A DNA stretch of 64,000 nt. Origin: Flavobacterium crassostreae. GTDB lineage: Bacteria > Bacteroidota > Bacteroidia > Flavobacteriales > Flavobacteriaceae. The notes below the pieces were generated by a model. It was not told the DNA's origin and searched no databases. It was given only the letters and a program-made list of their open reading frames with translations. Below, piece after piece: positions 16,608 to 22,685 of the stretch (position 1 is the first letter of the stretch; each line of letters opens with the position of its first letter). Location: NCBI RefSeq assembly GCF_001831475.1, contig NZ_CP017688.1, positions 2,294,001-2,358,000 of the forward strand, read 5' to 3'. The position numbers and the translations under genes are program-made.

Positions 16608-17222
16608 TAGTTTTGCCCATTTTGCGCAGATAAAGTCGTTTTTGTAAGAAAAAACTGTTTGTAATTTTAAGGTTTAGAGTTCTAAATTCTTAAAAAAACG
16701 CAAAAAAACTGGATTCTTAAAATCTAAAAAAACAGGCTTTGTTGTTTTAAAGAGTATTATTTAAAAACAGAAAATACTGAAAAACAAAATAATGACATAA
16801 AACAGCGTGATTTGTGGTTTACAGAGTGATTTTTCAAACAAGAAAATCCTCAAGTTGAAGCGCAAACGGCATTTTATCAGCTTGACGGGAAAGAATAAAT
16901 GAGTATAATTTGTGTTTTACAAAGTGATTTTGCAAATAAGAAAAATCTCGGATTTAAATCTTAAAACGGGATTTTATCAGCGTTACGTGAAAAATTAAAA
17001 AAGTGTGATTTGTTCTTTACAAAGTGAGTATCTAAATACAAAAATCTCGAATTTGAAGCAGAAATTTGTTTGTGTTTTTAGGTTTGTGAAGAAAAAACCA
17101 GCCCATAACAATCGTCTTAACTAATTTGCAGATTCTGTGGAATTACCGTTTTTAATTGTATATTCGTTTCGAAGAAAAATATCCGTATCTAAAGCCTGCA
17201 AACTGCATGAGGCGCGAAGACG
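16600..17222 (+). other. ORF-less cassette NC5 (about 622 bp)
   Basis: A fifth full ORF-less cassette, separated from NC4 by about 3.9 kb. It has the same start TTATGGGCTAG, the same internal repeats and the same end box AGCCCATAAC (17100-17109). Its attC right arm is of the site 13 type. Confidence 0.75.
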
Positions 17223-17231
17223 TTGTATGCT
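17100..17231 (+). repeat. attC-like site 14 (chimeric arms)
   Basis: Boxes AGCCCATAAC (17100-17109) and GTTGTATGC (17222-17230). The left arm is the TCTTAACTAATTTGCAG type while the right arm (CTGCAAACTGCATGAGGCG) is the site 13 type. Pairing holds near TTTGCAG and is broken in the middle of the stem. Confidence 0.82.
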
Positions 17232-17277
17232 ATAATAATTCACAGGATGAAAATACTGCGAAATAATATAGTATTTA

Positions 17278-17309
17278 TTTGTTATTTGTTAACTTTTAAG
17301 ATAACTTTG
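17278..17309 (+). promoter_or_regulatory. Bacteroidota promoter of the toxin-antitoxin cassette
   Basis: TTTG at 17278-17281 and TAACTTTG at 17302-17309 match the -33/-7 consensus with a 20 bp spacer. The toxin ATG begins only 4 bp after the -7 box, so the transcript would be leaderless or nearly so. A cassette with its own promoter does not depend on a promoter at the array head. Confidence 0.55.
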
Positions 17310-17313
17310 TGCA

Positions 17314-17649
17314 ATGGGCAGACAAATTATATTTTACGAAAATCATTTTATTAATTTCTTCCAAAAACAAGATGGAAAAGTCCAAGAGAAAATAAAATAT
17401 GTTCTAGAGTTAATTAAACAAGTTGAAAAGGTTCCTGAGAAATTTTTAAAACATTTAACTGGAACAAATGGGCTTTATGAAATTAGAATTGAATATCAGT
17501 CAAATATTTATAGAATATTTTGCTGTTTTGACAAAGGAAAATTGGTTGTGCTTTTTAATGGTTTTCAAAAGAAAACTCAAAAAACGCCAAAAAATGAATT
17601 GGATAAAGCATTGATTTTAATGAATGAATATTTTCAACATAAAAACTAA
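17314..17649 (+). CDS. HigB/RelE-superfamily toxin (Gp49-like)
   Basis: A 111-residue toxin of the phage-derived Gp49-like / HigB type. The features seen are a basic helical N-terminal half, then the barrel core GLYEIRIEYQSNIYRIFCCFDKGKLVVLFNGFQKKTQKTPKNELDKA, where RIEYQ..IYRIF and FQKKT.KTP are the usual family signatures. Relatives cut mRNA on the ribosome. It is encoded before its antitoxin, the HigBA order, with 4 bp between the genes. Confidence 0.85.
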   Translation: MGRQIIFYENHFINFFQKQDGKVQEKIKYVLELIKQVEKVPEKFLKHLTGTNGLYEIRIEYQSNIYRIFCCFDKGKLVVLFNGFQKKTQKTPKNELDKALILMNEYFQHKN

Positions 17650-17653
17650 CAAA

Positions 17654-17953
17654 ATGGAAAAATATAAAGGAATAACAACTTTTGACCAACTTATTGAGGT
17701 TGAACACGGAAAAATCGGAACTGAAAGTAGAAATAGTTACGAAGAAAAAACGCAGATGTTTATTATCAGTGAAATGCTGAAAGATGCTAGAAAAGAAGCA
17801 AAAATAACTCAAGAGCAATTAGCAGAAAAAACAGGAACTAAAAAAAGTTACATCTCGAGAATTGAAAACGGAAAAGGTAATATTCAACTTTCTACTTTAA
17901 TTAGAATTTTTGAATTAGGACTAAATAAACGTATTGGGCTGACTTTTTTATAA
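17654..17953 (+). CDS. HigA-like antitoxin with XRE helix-turn-helix
   Basis: A 99-residue antitoxin. I chose the ATG at 17654 (MEKYKGITTF) because it follows the toxin stop by 4 bp; an in-frame extension to 17624 would overlap the toxin gene. The C-terminal half is an XRE helix-turn-helix (LKDARKEAKITQEQLAEKTGTKKSYISRIENGKGNIQLSTLIRI), which should bind the operon promoter, while the N-terminal part probably contacts the toxin. Antitoxin pairs in cassettes are thought to stabilise arrays against loss. Confidence 0.88.
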   Translation: MEKYKGITTFDQLIEVEHGKIGTESRNSYEEKTQMFIISEMLKDARKEAKITQEQLAEKTGTKKSYISRIENGKGNIQLSTLIRIFELGLNKRIGLTFL

Positions 17954-17963
17954 ATAAAATTAC

Positions 17964-18093
17964 AGCATACAACAGCCATTTTGATATAGCTGGAATTTAG
18001 TGGAATTACCGTTTCGCATAAAATTTTCGTTAGGCATAAAATTTAGCGGTTACGAATTTCCAACCATCTCAAACTGGCGAAACGTTAGCCGTC
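17964..18093 (+). repeat. attC-like site 15
   Basis: The left box AGCATACAAC (17964-17973) is the exact complement of the toxin-antitoxin cassette start GTTGTATGCT (17222-17231). The right box is GTTAGCC (18084-18090). The arms GCCATTTTGATATAGCTGGAA and TTCCAACCATCTCAAACTGGC pair. Confidence 0.88.
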
Positions 18094-18154
18094 AGTTTAC
18101 CCAACGTCGCGTCCTAAAATAGGTTGACTAAAACTTAAACACCTTTAGCAACCA

Positions 18155-18538
18155 ATGGAAACACCCGAAAATCAGCCCGTCCGAAGAAGAAACGGAAAAC
18201 AAGTAAGTTTTGAATACAAACTTTCTGTAATTCAACAAATCAACAATGGACAAATTTCTTTAAATTACGCTTCTAAAAAATACGCTATTTCAAAAAGCAC
18301 AATCGAATACTGGATGAAGAAACTAACCAATTACGAGCAAACCAATAAATCTATTAGCAAAGACGATGAAATTCGTTTGCTAAAAAATAAAATAGAAGAT
18401 TTAGAGGGAATTAAAGCATTTCAACAAGAGGTAATCATTGAATTTGAGTCTGTTACTGGGGAGGAACTTTCAAAAAAGTACTTGCCCGATTGGTTAGCAA
18501 ACGAAATTCAGAAAAAGAAGAAAAAGCTTTTAAAATAA
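18155..18538 (+). CDS. ISA OrfA, IS3-family DNA-binding subunit, copy 2
   Basis: A 127-residue protein identical to that at 3926: helix-turn-helix at residues 18-55, then a coiled coil. It overlaps OrfB by 49 bp. The overlap contains GAAAAAGAAGAAAAAGC, A-rich sequence of the kind that allows -1 frameshifting. Confidence 0.92.
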   Translation: METPENQPVRRRNGKQVSFEYKLSVIQQINNGQISLNYASKKYAISKSTIEYWMKKLTNYEQTNKSISKDDEIRLLKNKIEDLEGIKAFQQEVIIEFESVTGEELSKKYLPDWLANEIQKKKKKLLK

Positions 18539-19398
18539 AATGGATTTACGAATCAATCGGGATTAGTAAACAAGCTTATTATCAAAGAATTGAATCCTAT
18601 AAAATCAAAGAAATACGCAATAACATTGTGATTGATTTGGTCTTGGAAATACGCGAAAGAATGCCAGGAACAGGAACAAGAAAACTCTTAGATCACTTAA
18701 AAGAAAAGTTTGTTCAACATAACATAAAAATGGGCAGAGATGCGCTGTTTGATTTGCTCAGAGTTAGAGGTTTATTCATAAAGAGAACCAAACGTTTTCA
18801 CATCACAACGGACTCTAAACACTATTTTTACAAGTCTCCTAACCTACTCTATAACTTAGCAATAACACACGCTGAACAAGTTTTTGTTGCAGATATAACT
18901 TATGTAAAAACCGATGCAGGACATGCTTATTTAGCCTTGGTTACAGATGCCTATTCTCGAAAAATAATGGGTTGGTCATTAGAGAACAATATGCGGGTAG
19001 AAATGGTTAAAAACGCACTTAATATGGCTTATAAAAATTGTATTTTTAATCCTAAAAACATCATTCATCATAGCGATAGAGGCATACAATATTGCTGTCC
19101 AGACCATAGTGAATTTGCTGAAAACAAGGGGTTTATATTAAGTACAACGCACAAATATGACCCTTACGAAAATGCAATTGCAGAGCGTATTAACGGAATT
19201 TTAAAATATGAATTTGGACTAAAAAAAACAATTAAATCCATTCAAATAGCAAAAGCAATGACCAAAGAAGCTGTAGAAATTTACAATAACGAAAGAACTC
19301 ATTGGAGTTTAGACTTAAAAACACCACAATCTGTTCATTTACAATACAATAAACAGAAAAATAAATCTTATAAAAAGACAAAAAAAATTGCTATTTAA
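18490..19398 (+). CDS. ISA OrfB, IS3-family transposase catalytic subunit, intact
   Basis: A 302-residue IS3 OrfB. The rve core carries Asp in VFVADITYVKTDAGHAY, Asp in IIHHSDRGIQYCC and Glu in YENAIAERINGILKYEF, followed by the usual NNERTHWSLDLKTPQSVH tail. The copy at 4261 lacks everything after IIH. This is the only complete ISA transposase in the window. Confidence 0.95.
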   Translation: MVSKRNSEKEEKAFKIKWIYESIGISKQAYYQRIESYKIKEIRNNIVIDLVLEIRERMPGTGTRKLLDHLKEKFVQHNIKMGRDALFDLLRVRGLFIKRTKRFHITTDSKHYFYKSPNLLYNLAITHAEQVFVADITYVKTDAGHAYLALVTDAYSRKIMGWSLENNMRVEMVKNALNMAYKNCIFNPKNIIHHSDRGIQYCCPDHSEFAENKGFILSTTHKYDPYENAIAERINGILKYEFGLKKTIKSIQIAKAMTKEAVEIYNNERTHWSLDLKTPQSVHLQYNKQKNKSYKKTKKIAI

Positions 19399-19486
19399 AC
19401 ACCGATTTACTACTATTGTAATGCTATGTGAGGATGGAAACGAGCAATGCTGAGGAGCAACTCGAAGAGTGCCAAAACCATAGTCC

Positions 19487-19545
19487 AAGAAAATGAAGAT
19501 GGCATTTTCAAAATGCCACTTCTTTAATCTTCATTTTTTTTGAAG
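19487..19545 (+). terminator. nested hairpin with T-run after ISA OrfB
   Basis: AATGAAGAT...ATCTTCATT forms an outer stem around GGCATTTT/AAAATGCC, followed by eight T. It looks like a rho-independent terminator. The preceding segment (19399-19490) holds no gene I can support. Confidence 0.55.
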
Positions 19546-19551
19546 AAAAAA

Positions 19552-19653
19552 CTAAAAAAGTTATTCTAAAATTAAGCACATTATCTATGAAAAATACTAA
19601 ATTTGATTTATTAAAAATAACTAACGATGTTGCGCTAGACCCTTGAATCCGCC
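19552..19653 (+). mobile_element. IS30 right-end fragment
   Basis: The sequence from AAAAAAGTTATTCTAAAATT to GAATCCGCC matches the last about 100 bp of the IS30 copies. No transposase part or left end is nearby. Together with the missing ISA right end it marks a recombination or deletion joint that attached a foreign cassette tail. Confidence 0.8.
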
Positions 19654-19663
19654 TAAAAAGTTG

Positions 19664-20383
19664 ATGAAATATACAATTAAAATCCCTAAACCTTGTAATG
19701 AAAATTGGAGTAAAATGACTCCAACAGAACGAGGTATGTTTTGTTTAAATTGTAGAAAAGAAGTAATCAATTACCAATATTATTCCGACAATCAACTTTT
19801 AAAAAGTTTAAATGAAAATGAAAAAATTTGTGGAAGGTTTTCACCCAATCAGATTGATAAAGAGTTAAGCTCATTACAAACAAATCGTTTTCGTCGAATT
19901 GGATTACTACTTGGTTTTTCATCTTTGTTTTTATCAATACCTGTTTATTCACAAAATGAAAAGTCAAAAACAGAAATTGTTGAAAATAAAACAGATGATG
20001 AACCGAAACAAAAAAGCTCAGACGAATATATTGAGTTTTACGGTAAAATAATGGATAAACCTAGAAATGACAATGAGAATAGCTACCCTATTCCAGGAGT
20101 TAACATTGTTCAAAAAGGCACAAAAAATATTGTACAATCAAATTTTGATGGAGACTTTAAAATCAAAATTCCAATTGAAGATTTTAAAGATAAAGTTGTT
20201 CTTGTCTTTAGTTATATTGGAATGGAAACAAAAGAAGAAGAAGTTTTTAAAACAAAAAACAACTTAAAAATAGAAATGATTTTAAGTGATGCTTTAATGG
20301 GAGAAGTTGTAATTTTCAAATATAAAAAAAGAAATATTTTTACAAGAATTGAAAATCTATTCAAGAAGAATACCAGCCACTAA
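19664..20383 (+). CDS. membrane-anchored protein with carboxypeptidase-regulatory-like domain
   Basis: 239 residues from the ATG at 19664. A TTG further upstream lies inside the IS30 relic and is not a credible start. The N-terminus (IPKPCNENWSKMTPTERGMFCLNCRKEVINY) has the Cys-containing pattern seen in many flavobacterial proteins. One membrane segment follows (RIGLLLGFSSLFLSIPVYS), then a CarboxypepD_reg-like beta-sandwich (FYGKIMDKPRN...YPIPGVNIVQKGTKN...NFDGDFKIKI...LVFSYIGMETKEEEV). Such domains often sit in TonB-linked envelope proteins. Its cassette start (GTTAGCCGTC) and end (AGCCACTAAC) do not match, as expected from the IS joint upstream. Confidence 0.7.
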   Translation: MKYTIKIPKPCNENWSKMTPTERGMFCLNCRKEVINYQYYSDNQLLKSLNENEKICGRFSPNQIDKELSSLQTNRFRRIGLLLGFSSLFLSIPVYSQNEKSKTEIVENKTDDEPKQKSSDEYIEFYGKIMDKPRNDNENSYPIPGVNIVQKGTKNIVQSNFDGDFKIKIPIEDFKDKVVLVFSYIGMETKEEEVFKTKNNLKIEMILSDALMGEVVIFKYKKRNIFTRIENLFKKNTSH

Positions 20384-20512
20384 CACACGCTACAAGCAAT
20401 TTGGGTATTAGGCTTAATTTGAAATTGGTTTTGTATTTGGAAGATTTGGCAAATCCGAATAATGGGCTTAATTTAGTCCCAAACTACTTGTAGCGCGGGG
20501 ACGTTAGCGGCA
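20374..20512 (+). repeat. attC-like site 16
   Basis: Boxes AGCCACTAAC (20375-20383) and GTTAGCGGC (20503-20511). The left box overlaps the stop codon of the preceding gene. The arms ACGCTACAAGCAATTTGGG and CCCAAACTACTTGTAGCGC pair with three differences, all bottom-strand wobbles. The centre is related to site 3. Confidence 0.87.
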
Positions 20513-20529
20513 ACCTTAAGAAATGTAGC

Positions 20530-20577
20530 GTCCTAAAATAGGTTGCCTAAAATTTAAACACCTTTAGTAAACTATCA
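20530..20577 (+). mobile_element. ISA left-end fragment in the last cassette
   Basis: GTCCTAAAATAGGTTGCC continues to match the ISA left end for about 47 bp with few substitutions, then diverges. It starts exactly 27 bp after the crossover at 20503, as in both larger ISA copies. No transposase follows. The cassette gene starts 18 bp after the match ends. Confidence 0.7.
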
Positions 20578-20595
20578 AACCCACCAAAAAAGAAA

Positions 20596-21306
20596 ATGAA
20601 AAAAAACATTAAAATTCTATTATTAATTTTAGTAATGACAAAAGGGTTTAGTCAAAAAACGGAACTGAAAATTTGTCTGAATTCTGGATTGTTTCATTTT
20701 AGCGGAGAATCCGCCGAAGCGATTTCTCAATTTAATCTATCTAGTGATTCAAATTTAGGGTATACAAACAATCCATATGGAACAAAAAGTGGATTTAGTT
20801 ATGGTTTATCGTTAAATTTACAAAGAGTAAATAAAATAAATTTAATTTTTGGAGTTAATACTGGCTTTCAGGCGAATAAGAGTAAAATAATAATAAATTC
20901 AGTATTTGGTTATGATGGGACTAATGCCTATAATAAATCTGTTATTGGACAAACATTTATTATAAATAGGTCGCTATTTACCAATCCATTTATTGGATAT
21001 AGGTTTGAAATAAACAAAATTCCAATCGATATTGTAGGTGGAATAAATTTTGATTATATATTAAATACAAAAGAAATTGGAAATGCTAGAGATTCAAATA
21101 ATATAAAATATTCAACATCAATCGACAGAAAAACAATAACTATTGACGTAAGTCCAAAAATTCAATTAGCAACCGAATTTAAAAAATTTGGGTTCATAAT
21201 TGGTTATTCGACTGGTTTAGTTAATTATAGAGAAGGATTTGTTGGTGGAACCAATAATGTACATTCCAAAAATAGTAATTTTGGGATTACATACAAATTA
21301 AAATAA
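20596..21306 (+). CDS. outer membrane beta-barrel protein, last cassette
   Basis: A 236-residue protein with a signal peptide (MKKNIKILLLILVMTKGFSQ). The mature chain alternates amphipathic strands with Gly/Asn-rich turns (GFSYGLSLNLQRVNKINLIFGVNTGFQ, FTNPFIGYRFEINKIPIDIVGGINFDY, KFGFIIGYSTGLVNY) and ends in a strand, NFGITYKLK, typical of small porin-like barrels. It has no enzymatic motif. It is the last cassette gene before the chromosomal flank. Confidence 0.75.
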   Translation: MKKNIKILLLILVMTKGFSQKTELKICLNSGLFHFSGESAEAISQFNLSSDSNLGYTNNPYGTKSGFSYGLSLNLQRVNKINLIFGVNTGFQANKSKIIINSVFGYDGTNAYNKSVIGQTFIINRSLFTNPFIGYRFEINKIPIDIVGGINFDYILNTKEIGNARDSNNIKYSTSIDRKTITIDVSPKIQLATEFKKFGFIIGYSTGLVNYREGFVGGTNNVHSKNSNFGITYKLK

Positions 21307-21309
21307 AAA

Positions 21310-21345
21310 GCCGCAAATAACAGCAATATGCAAGGTTTTGGGCTT
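21310..21345 (+). repeat. attC-like site 17, truncated; right end of the array
   Basis: GCCGC-AAA-TAAC resembles the complement of the cassette start GTTAGCGGC with three extra bases. CAGCAATATG...GGTTTTGGGCTTAA follows, matching the left half of site 3. The right half and the GTT box are missing, and single-copy chromosomal genes begin 20 bp later. Confidence 0.65.
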
Positions 21346-21366
21346 AAAGCCAAAAAAACAAAACCC

Positions 21367-21963
21367 ATGAAAAAATACATCCATTTTATAGTAGTACTAA
21401 TTACAATAACGGCTTGTAATGCCCAAAGTCCGGTGTATGATATATCAGAACCTAGAAGAGGTAAGCCTCAAGGAACATATTACAAAGATATTAGTAGTGT
21501 ACTCAATGGTTATGATGGTACTTACTTATACACCAACGGAAATACTTCTTTGAAAATCATTTTAAAAGAAAAAATAAAATCCTATGGCTACTATTATGAA
21601 GACCTTATAGTAGGAGAATTTCAATTTATAAAAAATGGTGTAGAACTCAACAATACACTGGCTAATATGAATGTAAACTATACTGACGAAGATGCAAATC
21701 ATCTGATTACAGGTAATATGATTCTAACAGGAACTGAACTAGGATGTCCAGATTGTTCTCCTACAGAAAAACGACTTAGACTTAGTTTTGTAGATAACAA
21801 ATCACCTAATATTGCGAGTATAGATATAAGAAAAACAATTGTAAATGGTAAAGAGGCTCTAAAAGTAGAAATTTGGTGGGACGGTATTGGTTCTCGCAAA
21901 GAGGGAGAAACACCTATTCCGGCAAGTTTGCACGCAGGTACCTATCTTATGATAAAACAATAA
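21367..21963 (+). CDS. DUF6705-like lipoprotein
   Basis: 198 residues from the ATG at 21367 (an in-frame upstream ATG at 21328 lies in the attC relic). The lipoprotein signal is FIVVLITITACNAQ. The body (GTYYKDISSVLNGYDGTYLYTNGNTSLKIILKEK ... LIVGEFQFIKNGVELNNT ... WWDGIGSRKEGETPIPASLHAGTYLMIKQ) resembles flavobacterial lipoproteins that I recall as the DUF6705 family. Function unknown. It is the first gene outside the cassette array. Confidence 0.65.
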   Translation: MKKYIHFIVVLITITACNAQSPVYDISEPRRGKPQGTYYKDISSVLNGYDGTYLYTNGNTSLKIILKEKIKSYGYYYEDLIVGEFQFIKNGVELNNTLANMNVNYTDEDANHLITGNMILTGTELGCPDCSPTEKRLRLSFVDNKSPNIASIDIRKTIVNGKEALKVEIWWDGIGSRKEGETPIPASLHAGTYLMIKQ

Positions 21964-21996
21964 TTTTGTAAAAGCCTACAAAAAAAATTAAAACTC

Positions 21997-22575
21997 ATGA
22001 CAAATAAAATAGCAGTATTCCTTTTTAATGGGTTTTCGGACTGGGAGATTTCCTATTTAACACCAGAGATTACAAAAAGTAAAAAATTAGAATTAATTTA
22101 TTTTTCTAAAGATGGAAATCCAGTAACCTCCATGGGAGGGTTACAAATTATACCAACCACATCCTTAGGCGAATTAAAAAGCAAAGAGATTGGTATGTTA
22201 ATTCTACCAGGCGGAATGGCTTGGGAAAAAGCAGAAAATAATGAACTAGAGAAATTAACGCTTGAATTTTTTAACGCAGGCAAATCCATTGCGGCAATTT
22301 GCGCAGCAACAACTTTTTTAGGACAGCTAGGCATATTGAATCACTTAAAACATACCAGTAATGATTTAAGCTATTTAAAAGCTATTTCTCCTAAATACAA
22401 AGGAAGCGATAAGTATCAGAATGTATTAGCCCAAACAGATCTTAATATTATTACTGCAAATGGCATTGCACCCATTGAATTTGCAGCGGCAATCTTCAAG
22501 AAAACACAACTAAAATCCGAAAATGAAATAGAAAAATGGTTCCAATTGTTTAAAAATGGAATCTGGAGCCAATAA
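21997..22575 (+). CDS. DJ-1/PfpI family protein
   Basis: A 192-residue class I glutamine-amidotransferase-like protein of the DJ-1/PfpI family. Features include IAVFLFNGFSDWEISYL at the start, an acidic residue near ISYLTPE, the GGMAW loop and the nucleophile elbow AAICAATTFLGQLGIL (Cys near 99). Relatives act as chaperones, glyoxalases or peptidases; the sequence does not decide which. It lies just before a Crp/Fnr regulator and an MBL hydrolase on the same strand. Confidence 0.82.
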   Translation: MTNKIAVFLFNGFSDWEISYLTPEITKSKKLELIYFSKDGNPVTSMGGLQIIPTTSLGELKSKEIGMLILPGGMAWEKAENNELEKLTLEFFNAGKSIAAICAATTFLGQLGILNHLKHTSNDLSYLKAISPKYKGSDKYQNVLAQTDLNIITANGIAPIEFAAAIFKKTQLKSENEIEKWFQLFKNGIWSQ

Positions 22576-22685
22576 TTAAAGTTACCCAAAACTTAAATAC
22601 AATTGGATCTAATGCCGTTTTTCAATACTACTTTAAGTGTTATACCCATTAGTAACTATGCTAGACACTCTAAAAACACCATTAA

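Larger units (their letters stand above)
18111..19550 (+). mobile_element. ISA (IS3 family), copy 2 with intact genes
   Basis: The left end GTCCTAAAATAGGTTGAC starts exactly 27 bp after the crossover at 18084. OrfA and OrfB are intact. I cannot find an inverted copy of the left end after OrfB; instead the sequence runs through a hairpin region into an IS30 right-end fragment. The right boundary given is therefore approximate and the end may have been lost. Confidence 0.75.

Noticed and set aside
19399..19545. Possible group II intron or other ribozyme after ISA OrfB
   Set aside because: GTGAGGATGGAAACGAGC first looked suggestive, but there is no domain V hairpin and no reverse transcriptase. 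Only a terminator-like hairpin can be supported.
19643..19663. TTG start at 19643 for the carboxypeptidase-regulatory-like protein
   Set aside because: Those codons lie in the right end of the IS30 relic; the ATG at 19664 starts the conserved IPKPC region.
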